Of a DNA stretch of 7,538 nt, positions 1 to 5,236 are shown in pieces (positions within the stretch are counted from its first letter, which is position 1; every line of letters starts with the position of its first letter). Location: contig CANDJX010000077.1 of NCBI GenBank assembly GCA_947385185.1, positions 1 through 7,538 on the forward strand, written 5' to 3'. The stretch is from an uncultured Clostridia bacterium (GTDB lineage: Bacteria > Bacillota > Clostridia > Christensenellales > Pumilibacteraceae). A program made the translations under genes and the position numbers. The notes beneath the pieces are model-generated. The model saw only the letters and a program-made list of their open reading frames with translations, ran no database searches and was not told where the DNA came from.

Positions 1-61
1 CGACGGGAATTTACAACCCCGTAAATGACCGAGGGCAATGCGACGGCTGACGAACTATCGC
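1..61. repeat. Direct repeat copy A (at window edge)
   Basis: This copy matches positions 125-186. Bases 1-55 equal 125-179 with one mismatch (G35 against A159). Copy B then has one extra C at 180, after which TATCGC matches again. The copy contains two mutually exclusive hairpins: ATTTAC (9-14) with GTAAAT (21-26), or ACGGG (3-7) with CCCGT (18-22). The offset of 124 bp is not a multiple of three, so any reading frame differs between the copies, which argues against coding. The copy begins exactly at the window edge, so more copies may lie outside. I do not recognise the family. Confidence 0.8.
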
Positions 62-124
62 AAGCTATGATGAGCGATTTGCGCGGCTTAGAAGCAAGCG
101 AGAGCAGGAAGTCCGAGCGTTGCC

Positions 125-186
125 CGACGGGAATTTACAACCCCGTAAATGACCGAGGACAATGCGACGGCTGACGAACCTATCGC
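125..186. repeat. Direct repeat copy B
   Basis: Second copy of the ~60 bp repeat, with ATTTAC/GTAAAT arms at 133-138 and 145-150. It runs directly into a 20 bp near-palindrome at 185-204 centred on CTTATAAG, which copy A lacks, and then into the SRP terminator hairpin. The 63 bp between the copies hold no recognisable gene or signal. Confidence 0.8.
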
Positions 187-207
187 GCAGCTTATAAGCC
201 GCGCAAC

Positions 208-252
208 AATAAAAAGGGCGAGAAGCATAACAACGCTCTCGCCCCTTTTATT
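208..252 (-). terminator. Hairpin terminator behind the SRP RNA (bidirectional)
   Basis: A 16 bp stem (208-223 with 237-252) has one A-C mismatch and a 13-base loop, with a GGGCGAG core flanked by A-rich and T-rich arms. Read on the minus strand, the downstream arm is CTCGCCC followed by TTTTTATT, a textbook intrinsic terminator. It lies 5 bp past the U7 tract that probably forms the SRP RNA 3' end, so it acts as a backup stop. The plus strand also ends in CCCCTTTTATT, so it could stop rightward transcription from the repeat region. Confidence 0.8.
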
Positions 253-256
253 ATTC

Positions 257-530
257 AAAAAAACCGTGAATCCGTTATTGACGCAAAACGCCGAAGAGTC
301 ACGCAAGCAGTTAGCTCGCTCAAAGCTTACTTGTGGCACACGCAAAGACCTGCTTAGTGCTGCTGCGGTCAAGCTCTGACACGGTTCACAGTAGAGCGTT
401 GCACAAGACCCTGAGGTCAACGCCACTTACTTACAACTTACCTTCCACATTCTGCGCCGCGAACGGCATTCGACCCTGCTGTAGCGGATTGCAGGTACAG
501 GGCACCGCTGGCTCCCCGTCTATCACGGCT
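257..530 (-). ncRNA. ffs: Signal recognition particle RNA, large (Alu-containing) bacterial type
   Basis: RNA scaffold of the signal recognition particle, which binds Ffh and directs nascent membrane and secreted proteins to FtsY and SecYEG. I identified it from memory of the Bacillus/Clostridium large SRP RNA. On the minus strand it shows the GTGATAGACGGGGAG start, the Alu-domain segment GCGGTGCCCTGTACCTGCAA, GGAAGGTAAGTTGTAAGT, GTGAACC before the apical hairpin, AGCAGC after it, GTGTGCC and GAGCGAGCTAACTGCTTGCG. The ends pair as helix 1: CCGTGA (528-523) with TCACGG (269-264), followed by seven U residues (263-257), giving ~274 nt, close to the ~271 nt of B. subtilis scRNA. The universal 5' UCAG (379-376) and 3' AGCAGC of the Ffh-binding loop are kept, but the usual GGAA tip is replaced (see findings). 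The exact ends are inferred to within a few bases. Confidence 0.93.
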
Positions 531-535
531 TTGCC

Positions 536-564
536 ATTATACCACGCTCCGAAAAAAAGTGCAA
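536..564 (-). promoter_or_regulatory. Promoter of the SRP RNA gene
   Basis: On the minus strand, -35 TTGCAC (564-559), a 17 bp spacer, and a perfect -10 TATAAT (541-536). Transcription would begin 6-7 bp further at about 530-529, just before the helix 1 strand of the SRP RNA. The near-consensus match and ideal spacing fit a strongly and constitutively expressed stable RNA. The promoter diverges from mazEF, whose start codon is about 90 bp away. Confidence 0.88.
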
Positions 565-602
565 GCGTTTTGAGGCAAATGCGACCGACTTGCCTTTTGA
601 CG

Positions 603-612
603 CGAATATTCG
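603..612. promoter_or_regulatory. Possible mazEF operator palindrome
   Basis: CGAATATTCG is a perfect 10 bp palindrome centred about 45 bp upstream of the mazE start. Ribbon-helix-helix antitoxins commonly bind short palindromes in their own promoters. I see no convincing -35/-10 pair for mazEF nearby (TTGCCT at 590-595 is the best -35-like string, with a poor -10), so this remains a guess from position and symmetry. Confidence 0.3.
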
Positions 613-652
613 ACAAGATTTTTGCGCAGACTACCGATTAGAGGCAAGGTAT

Positions 653-871
653 ATGGTAATAATCAATTTGGACATCGGAGAACTGGAGCAGCTGCTTCCG
701 ATTCTCGCAGAGCAGCGGGGCATAAGCGTGGACAGACTGGTAAGCGAAATCGTGAACAAATACTTCCCCGCTCCGCATAGTATAAATCAAGCGGAGATGG
801 CCGAAGGATATAAGGAGATGGGAGAACTCAATCTCTCGATTGCTAATGGAGATAACGATAAAAAGGGGTGA
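653..871 (+). CDS. mazE: MazE/EndoAI-type antitoxin
   Basis: 72-residue antitoxin that binds and neutralises the MazF endoribonuclease encoded immediately downstream. The N-terminal part (about 1-40) fits a ribbon-helix-helix DNA-binding fold: a short strand (VIINLDI, 2-8), a helix (9-22) and a second helix (25-38). The C-terminal GYKEMGELNLSIA (52-64) matches the toxin-binding tail of B. subtilis EndoAI, which carries GYMEMAKINLNIS. I chose ATG 653 because GAGG at 641-644 lies 8 bp upstream and the protein then begins at the ribbon strand; the frame is open upstream to 590, but that extra sequence looks non-conserved. It is slightly shorter than the ~93-residue EndoAI. The 3' end overlaps mazF by 26 bp, so the two are co-transcribed. 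The complex probably represses its own promoter, as in related modules. Confidence 0.88.
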   Translation: MVIINLDIGELEQLLPILAEQRGISVDRLVSEIVNKYFPAPHSINQAEMAEGYKEMGELNLSIANGDNDKKG

Positions 872-1196
872 TATTTTTTATGCCGACCTCAGCCCCGTGG
901 TCGGGAGCGAACAGGGCGGCATTCGCCCCATTATCGTGTTGCAGAACGACGTCGGCAACAAGTATTCGCCTACTATTATCGCGGGCGCGATCACCAGCCG
1001 CATGACGAAAGCCAAACTCCCGACGCACATCGAAGTCGCGCAGGGTCAGTTCGGTCTGCCTAAAGACAGCGTAATCCTGCTCGAGCAGATAAGGACTCTC
1101 GACAAGCGGCGGTTGAAATCCAAACTCGGCAGTCTGGACGAACGGACTATGAACCGCGTCAACCGAGCGTTACTTATTTCTCTCGGATTCGCATAA
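846..1196 (+). CDS. mazF: MazF/NdoA-type mRNA interferase toxin
   Basis: 116-residue sequence-specific endoribonuclease that cleaves single-stranded mRNA and stalls growth when free of MazE. The whole protein aligns with B. subtilis NdoA (EndoA), also 116 residues in my recollection. Key features are KRGDIFYADLSPVVGSEQGG (6-25), the catalytic arginine R27 in GGIRP, the catalytic threonine T50 in AITS, KAKLPTHIEV (55-64) and DSVILLEQIRTLDK (74-87). ATG 846 lies inside mazE, with no clear ribosome binding site, so translation is probably coupled to mazE; an in-frame TTG at 840 is less likely. NdoA relatives cut at UACAU, but the specificity here is not proven. In B. subtilis the pair sits behind alr; no alr is present here. 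Identity is very secure. Confidence 0.96.
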   Translation: MEITIKRGDIFYADLSPVVGSEQGGIRPIIVLQNDVGNKYSPTIIAGAITSRMTKAKLPTHIEVAQGQFGLPKDSVILLEQIRTLDKRRLKSKLGSLDERTMNRVNRALLISLGFA

Positions 1197-1257
1197 AATA
1201 CTTAATCCGGACGGGTTCTCGCAAAAGCGTCGTTCTGTTTCGGAAATTCACGTTTTA

Positions 1258-1309
1258 TATAAAAAATCGGACGTAAGTTAAAATCATAACTTGCGCCCGA
1301 TTTTTTATA
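1258..1309. terminator. Bidirectional terminator between mazF and nnr
   Basis: A stem of about 23 bp joins 1258-1280 to 1287-1309 around a 6-base loop (1281-1286), with one A-C mismatch and one G-U pair. The core AAAAAATCGG pairs with CCGATTTTTT, so both strands read a GC-containing stem followed by at least six T. It lies 61 bp after the mazF stop and 13 bp before the nnr stop, where two convergent operons meet. Confidence 0.92.
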
Positions 1310-1322
1310 ACGCTATATAATA

Positions 1323-2774
1323 TTACAGTAGTAAAACTATATCCGAAGCGAGCACGGAATATTCGCCTTTGATCCCGGCGGCGCGACTTCCCGCTTTGCC
1401 GAAGAAATAACAAGCGCGCACCGCGGCGGCGAAAGGATCGGATCCTGCGGCAAGCGCGCCGATCATGCCCGCGAGCACGTCCCCGCTTCCCGCTTTAGCC
1501 ATTGCCGGACTTCCCGTCGTGTTCAATGCGATCCGCTTTCCGTCGCTGATTACCGTCGTCGCGCTTTTCATCGCGATTACCGCGTCGAGCCGCTCGGCGA
1601 GCAGTCGCGTGCGCTCGGTATCCGGCAAAACGCCGTCGTCCTTCGACAGACGCATAAACTCGGCGACGTGCGGGGTCAGAATCAGCTTGCATTTATGTTC
1701 GCAGACTGCGGAAAGATCGGCTGCAAGCGCGTTCAGACCGTCGCCGTCGATAACGAGCGTGCCGTCGAAATGTGCCGCAATATAGCGTATGATTTTAATT
1801 ATTTCGTCGTTCCTGCCCAGTCCCATACCTATAACGATACTCGACGTTTTCGTCATGATCTTATCGAGAACGCGTTCGTCGTACATAATTCGCCCGCTTT
1901 CGTCGGGCATGAAAAAAAGCATTTCCTCTTTCACGCGCGACTGATATACCGCCGCAAGGCTTTCGGGCACGCAGAGTACGGCGTAACCGCAACCGCTGCG
2001 CAGAGCGGCTCCCGCCGATTCGTGCGCGAGAAGGGACGCTCCGATCATAGTCGGACTCCCGGCTATAATTTTCACGTTGCCGTAATTGCCTTTGTTCGAA
2101 ACCGTTTTACGTTTGGTTAGGATTACGTCGGACTTATCCGTAACTCCCATCGTCGGCTCGGGCAGCCCGATCCCTATATCCGCAACGACCGTTTTGCCCG
2201 CATAGTTTCTGCCCTCGCCTATAATGAGTCCTTGTTTCAAGCCCGAGAAAGTAACGGTAACGTCGGCTTCGACCGCTTTTCCCATGACCTTTCCAGTGTC
2301 TGCGTGAAGTCCGCTCGGAACGTCGGCGGACACGACTGTTGCGCCCGAAGCGTTGATTTTGTCGATAGCTTCCGCAATTTCTCCTTTGACCTCGGCGTTT
2401 AGTCCTATGCCGAAAATACCGTCAATAATGATATTTTTGCTCGAAATCGGAGCTATGTCACGCATAATACTCTGCACTTTCACTCCTTTTTCCGCGAGTT
2501 TCGACAATCTTTTTTCCACGTAGCAGTTGCGCCTGTCCGAGCACGTCACGACACGCGTTTTTCTCCCCGATTCGGTCAGAAGCAACGCGACGGACAGCGC
2601 GTCGCTGCCGTTGTTCCCTCCGCCGGCGTATACGACCGCCTCGTCGAAATCGAATTTCGTTATTTCGGCAAGCATTGCGCAAGCGGCGCGTTCTATGAGT
2701 TCGTCTTCGCCGACGCTTTCGAAAACGCAACGTTCGGCTTGCCTGATCTGTTCTACGGAATAAACTCCGGTCAT
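1323..2774 (-). CDS. nnr: Bifunctional NAD(P)H-hydrate repair enzyme (epimerase and ADP-dependent dehydratase)
   Basis: 483-residue two-domain enzyme that repairs NADHX and NADPHX, the hydrated forms of NAD(P)H. The N-terminal YjeF_N epimerase domain (about 1-205) interconverts R and S hydrates; it shows GGGNNGSDAL (51-60), IDGIFGIGL (117-125) and D151 in DVPSGL. The C-terminal ribokinase-like dehydratase domain (about 215-483) uses ADP to dehydrate the S form; it shows GNYGNV (229-234), TPHVAEF (367-373), NTTGSPAMAKAGSGDVLAG (418-436) with the catalytic aspartate D432. The length is normal for the fused bacterial form. Start ATG 2774 is set by AAGGAGG at 2785-2779, 4 bp upstream; a longer open frame to 2825 only overlaps recX. 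The ATG overlaps the recX TGA (ATGA), indicating coupled translation. Some motif positions differ from the family norm (GSDA for GGDG, HVAE for HPGE). Confidence 0.95.
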   Translation of the reverse strand: MTGVYSVEQIRQAERCVFESVGEDELIERAACAMLAEITKFDFDEAVVYAGGGNNGSDALSVALLLTESGRKTRVVTCSDRRNCYVEKRLSKLAEKGVKVQSIMRDIAPISSKNIIIDGIFGIGLNAEVKGEIAEAIDKINASGATVVSADVPSGLHADTGKVMGKAVEADVTVTFSGLKQGLIIGEGRNYAGKTVVADIGIGLPEPTMGVTDKSDVILTKRKTVSNKGNYGNVKIIAGSPTMIGASLLAHESAGAALRSGCGYAVLCVPESLAAVYQSRVKEEMLFFMPDESGRIMYDERVLDKIMTKTSSIVIGMGLGRNDEIIKIIRYIAAHFDGTLVIDGDGLNALAADLSAVCEHKCKLILTPHVAEFMRLSKDDGVLPDTERTRLLAERLDAVIAMKSATTVISDGKRIALNTTGSPAMAKAGSGDVLAGMIGALAAGSDPFAAAVRACYFFGKAGSRAAGIKGEYSVLASDIVLLL

Positions 2775-3379
2775 TCTTCCTCCTTCCCTCCGAAAAGGCG
2801 CACGGCATGATTTACGTCGTCCCACTCGAAGCCTTTGCCGAGAAGATGCGCGGCAAGTTTTCTTCCGTCGAACGGACGGGTGCGCAGATATTTTTCCGCG
2901 GCGCGTTCCGCCGCTTCGCGTTGGTCTCCTATTTCTCCGATAGCGGCTTCCACCAGTTCGGGCTGCGCGCCGTGACGAAGCAAATCACGCTTTATCCTCT
3001 GCTTTCCGCGCGTAACCGAATACGTTTCCGTGTACGACTCGACGAATCCTTCGTCGTCGACGTAGCCGTAATTCTTCAATTTACCGATCACGCCGTCTGT
3101 TACGCGCTCCGAGTACCCCTTGCCCGAAAGATAATCGCGGAGCTCGCGTTCGGTCCGTGCGCGGCGGGACAGATAGTCCGTCGCTTTTTTAAGCGCCGCT
3201 TCCCCGTCGCTTTCGGTCTGAAGTCTGAGCAAAGACTTTTTATCGGCGTCCGAGCCCACTTTAAGACCCGCTCCGAGCGCCGTAATAGCTTCGAGAGCGA
3301 CGGCAAACTCGCCGTCGATATAGATATTCACGCGCGACTTATTGTTCTTCTGCGCGCTAATTTCCGTTATTTTTCCCAT
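2771..3379 (-). CDS. recX: RecX, regulator of RecA
   Basis: 202-residue RecX-family protein that binds RecA filaments and tunes recombination and the SOS response. The N-terminal ITEISAQKNNKSRVNIYIDG (4-23) is the usual RecX lead-in strand region. It is followed by helical repeats: ALKKATDYLSRRARTERELR (62-81) with SGKGYS (85-90), LKNYGYVDDEGFVESY (101-116), GKQRIKRDLLRHG (125-137) and HLLGKGFEWDDVNHAV (178-193). The length is typical. Start ATG 3379 fits the family N-terminus; the frame continues to 3463, but that extension would lie on top of the promoter. No ribosome binding site is visible and the promoter puts transcription start at or next to the A of ATG, suggesting a leaderless mRNA. 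It is first in an operon with nnr; recA is not in the window. Confidence 0.9.
   Translation of the reverse strand: MGKITEISAQKNNKSRVNIYIDGEFAVALEAITALGAGLKVGSDADKKSLLRLQTESDGEAALKKATDYLSRRARTERELRDYLSGKGYSERVTDGVIGKLKNYGYVDDEGFVESYTETYSVTRGKQRIKRDLLRHGAQPELVEAAIGEIGDQREAAERAAEKYLRTRPFDGRKLAAHLLGKGFEWDDVNHAVRLFGGKEEE
2779..2785 (-). promoter_or_regulatory. Ribosome binding site of nnr inside recX
   Basis: AAGGAGG on the minus strand lies 4 bp before the nnr ATG and within the last codons of recX (the KEEE tail). It fixes the nnr start at 2774 rather than the longer frame, and with the ATGA overlap it points to translational coupling. Confidence 0.85.
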
Positions 3380-3385
3380 AAACGA

Positions 3386-3414
3386 ATAATAGCACAATCC
3401 GCGGCGAAAGTCAA
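3386..3414 (-). promoter_or_regulatory. Promoter of recX-nnr
   Basis: On the minus strand, -35 TTGACT (3414-3409, 5 of 6), a 17 bp spacer, and -10 TATTAT (3391-3386, 5 of 6) preceded by TGC, making an extended -10. Only six bases separate the -10 from the recX ATG, so the predicted transcription start falls at about 3379 itself. Confidence 0.78.
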
Positions 3415-3456
3415 GACGGCTTTTTATAAAATACTCGTTATTCACGGTCAAATTAT

Positions 3457-3485
3457 TTGACATTCGGGGAAAAAACTACGATAAT
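3457..3485 (+). promoter_or_regulatory. Promoter of ilvA-ridA
   Basis: -35 TTGACA (3457-3462, perfect), a 17 bp spacer, -10 GATAAT (3480-3485, 5 of 6). Transcription would start near 3492, leaving a leader of about 27 nt before ATG 3519. That is too short for a T-box or an attenuator, so no branched-chain amino acid control element is present here. It diverges from the recX promoter, with 42 bp between the two -35 boxes. Confidence 0.8.
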
Positions 3486-3518
3486 ATATACGAAATTTAT
3501 TTTAACGGGACTTAAATA

Positions 3519-4715
3519 ATGGACTTCGAAAAAATCAGAGAAGCTAAAACAAGGCTGGAAAAGATCGTTCAGCGCAAGCCGCTCGACTACTCCTCCACGT
3601 TCTCGGCAATGACCGGCGGCAAGGTGTATCTCAAGTGCGAGAATATGCAGAAAACAGGCTCGTTCAAGGTGCGCGGCGCGTATAACAAAATCGCGAAGCT
3701 CCACGAAAGCGGAAACCTCAAATCGATAGTCGCGTCGAGCGCGGGCAATCACGCTCAGGGTTGCGCGTTCGCGGCAACGAGCATGGGAGTCAAGGCGACG
3801 ATCGTCATGCCCAAGACCACGCCCATTGCGAAGATAGTTGCAACCGAAGGCTACGGCGCGAAAGTCGAGCTGTACGGCGATTATTACGACGACAGTTATC
3901 GCCGCGCGAGAGAGATCGAAAAAGATGAAGGCGCGGTATTCATTCATCCCTTCGACGACGAAGACGTCATTGCGGGTCAGGGCACGATAGGAATCGAAAT
4001 GCTCGAGGAAGTTCCCGACCTCGACGTCGTCATCGTCCCCGCGGGCGGAGGCGGTCTGCTTTCGGGCGTGGCGTGCGCGGTAAAGAATATCAACCCGAAA
4101 TGCCGCGTGATCGGCGTACAGAGCGAAGGCGCGCCCGCCGTCGCGTTGTCATTCAAAGAAAAACAGCATATCGCGCTCGATTATATCCACACGATCGCCG
4201 ACGGTATTGCGGTCAAAAACCCGGGCGAAACTACGATGAAAATCATCAACGAGTACGTAGACGACGTAATGACCGTAAGCGACGGCGACATAGCTTCCGC
4301 GATTATTCACCTCATCGAACGCACGAAAATGGTCGTCGAACCCGCCGGCGCGACTACCCTCGCCCTCATACTGTCCGGCAAACTCGACGTAAAAGGCAAA
4401 AAAGTCGCCTGCCTGCTTTCGGGCGGAAACATAGACGTGTCGACTATCGGAAAAATAATCGAACAGGGTCTTGTCAAGCGCGGACGCAAAATCGAGTTTT
4501 CCATACAGCTTCAGGATAAGCCGGGTATGCTCGAAAAGGTTTCGCATATTCTCGCCGGCGAAGGCGCGAACGTCATTTCCATAACTTACGACCGCACGCA
4601 CGCAGATCTCGAGCTTAACGAAACGATCCTCCACATAGGTTGCGAAGTAGGCGGACGGGAACACAGCGAACGCGTGGCGCGCGCATTGGTCGAAAACGGA
4701 CTCAAAGTGCTTTAA
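3519..4715 (+). CDS. ilvA: Threonine ammonia-lyase with one C-terminal ACT domain
   Basis: 398-residue pyridoxal-phosphate enzyme that converts threonine to 2-oxobutyrate and ammonia (and serine to pyruvate), the first committed step of isoleucine synthesis or a threonine catabolic step. PLP-fold features: the Schiff-base lysine K50 in KTGSFKVRG (45-53), the substrate loop SSAGNHAQG (73-81), the phosphate-binding GGGGL (176-180), EPAGATT (274-280) and SGGNID (301-306). An ACT domain fills about 326-398 (EFSIQLQDKPGML onward) and suggests allosteric control by an amino acid. Length and the single ACT match the ~400-residue class, not the ~510-residue E. coli IlvA with its doubled regulatory domain, so whether the role is biosynthetic or degradative is open. 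Ribosome binding is weak (CGGGA at 3506-3510). ridA follows 68 bp later with no terminator between. Confidence 0.95.
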   Translation: MDFEKIREAKTRLEKIVQRKPLDYSSTFSAMTGGKVYLKCENMQKTGSFKVRGAYNKIAKLHESGNLKSIVASSAGNHAQGCAFAATSMGVKATIVMPKTTPIAKIVATEGYGAKVELYGDYYDDSYRRAREIEKDEGAVFIHPFDDEDVIAGQGTIGIEMLEEVPDLDVVIVPAGGGGLLSGVACAVKNINPKCRVIGVQSEGAPAVALSFKEKQHIALDYIHTIADGIAVKNPGETTMKIINEYVDDVMTVSDGDIASAIIHLIERTKMVVEPAGATTLALILSGKLDVKGKKVACLLSGGNIDVSTIGKIIEQGLVKRGRKIEFSIQLQDKPGMLEKVSHILAGEGANVISITYDRTHADLELNETILHIGCEVGGREHSERVARALVENGLKVL

Positions 4716-4771
4716 CGCGTTGATAAACCCGCTTGACGCACAAGAAACCGAATATTGATTTATCTGCTTTT

Positions 4772-4778
4772 AAGGAGG
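4772..4778 (+). promoter_or_regulatory. Ribosome binding site of ridA
   Basis: A perfect AAGGAGG 5 bp before ATG 4784. It decides the start, because the same frame is open from 4733 but the upstream ATG has no such site and the extension does not resemble RidA. Confidence 0.88.
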
Positions 4779-4783
4779 CTGAC

Positions 4784-5161
4784 ATGAAAAAAATAGTTTA
4801 TACGGACAAAGCTCCCCAACCTATCGGACCTTATTCGCAAGGCGTCGAAGTCGGCAGTCTGATATTCTTCTCGGGACAGATCGCGATCGATCCCGAAATC
4901 GGAAATATTGCGGCGACCGACATCGAGGGACAGACGAAACAGGTCCTGAAAAATATTGCCGCGCTTCTCGCAGAAGTCGGGCTTACGCCGGAAAACGTCG
5001 TAAAAACGACAGTGTTCATAAAGAACATCGGGGATTTCGGCAAAGTAAACGCGCTGTACGGCGAAACGTTCGCCGTCGATTCCCCCGCCCGCTCGTGCGT
5101 CGAAGTATCCAATCTTCCCGCGGGCGCGCTCGTGGAAATCGAAATCGTTGCGGCGAGATAA
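4784..5161 (+). CDS. ridA: RidA, enamine/imine deaminase
   Basis: 125-residue member of the RidA (YjgF/YER057c/UK114) family. It hydrolyses reactive 2-aminoacrylate and 2-aminocrotonate released by PLP dehydratases such as IlvA, protecting other PLP enzymes from damage; family members are trimers acting in the cytosol. Visible family features are APQPIGPYSQG (10-20), FFSGQIAIDP (28-37), the middle NVVKTTVFIKNIGDF (71-85), and SPARSCVEV (100-108) with the substrate-binding arginine R103, then LPAGALVEIEIVA (111-123) with E118. Length is normal. It sits directly behind ilvA on the same transcript, matching its role, and is followed by a terminator. Confidence 0.96.
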   Translation: MKKIVYTDKAPQPIGPYSQGVEVGSLIFFSGQIAIDPEIGNIAATDIEGQTKQVLKNIAALLAEVGLTPENVVKTTVFIKNIGDFGKVNALYGETFAVDSPARSCVEVSNLPAGALVEIEIVAAR

Positions 5162-5171
5162 TCCTTAACGT

Positions 5172-5230
5172 AAAAACGGGCTATACGAAAAGCGGCGTCG
5201 GGTGTTCTTCCCTACGCCGCTTGCGTTTTT
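5172..5230. terminator. Bidirectional terminator between ridA and the recombinase
   Basis: The core stem AAGCGGCGT (5190-5198) pairs with ACGCCGCTT (5214-5222), continued inward by GGG (5200-5202) with CCC (5210-5212) across a single mismatch. On the plus strand CGTTTTT follows (5224-5230). The outer AAAAACG (5172-5178) gives a T tract on the minus strand, though at some distance from the stem, so the minus-strand function is weaker. It lies just after the ridA stop and 7 bp from the recombinase stop. Confidence 0.85.
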
Positions 5231-5236
5231 CTTACT

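Noticed and set aside
1..186. CRISPR array or integron attC sites for the repeats
   Set aside because: There are only two copies, the unit is too long for a CRISPR repeat, no cas genes are present, and no attC-like R'/R'' core sites are visible.
257..530. Alternative RNA identities (tmRNA, RNase P RNA, 6S RNA)
   Set aside because: No tRNA-like ends or tag frame and no RNase P conserved core; many conserved segments instead match the large SRP RNA in order.
88..641. Several overlapping open frames on both strands across 88-641 that could be called hypothetical proteins
   Set aside because: They overlap the SRP RNA, its promoter, its terminator and the repeats, lack ribosome binding sites and show no protein-family likeness.
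3486..3518. T-box or other leader regulator before ilvA
   Set aside because: The predicted leader is only about 27 nt and contains no stem structure or T-box sequence.
4149..4664. Long minus-strand open frame inside ilvA
   Set aside because: It is a shadow of the strongly conserved ilvA frame, with no ribosome binding site and a composition atypical of a real protein; the same holds for the long antisense frames in nnr, recX and the recombinase.
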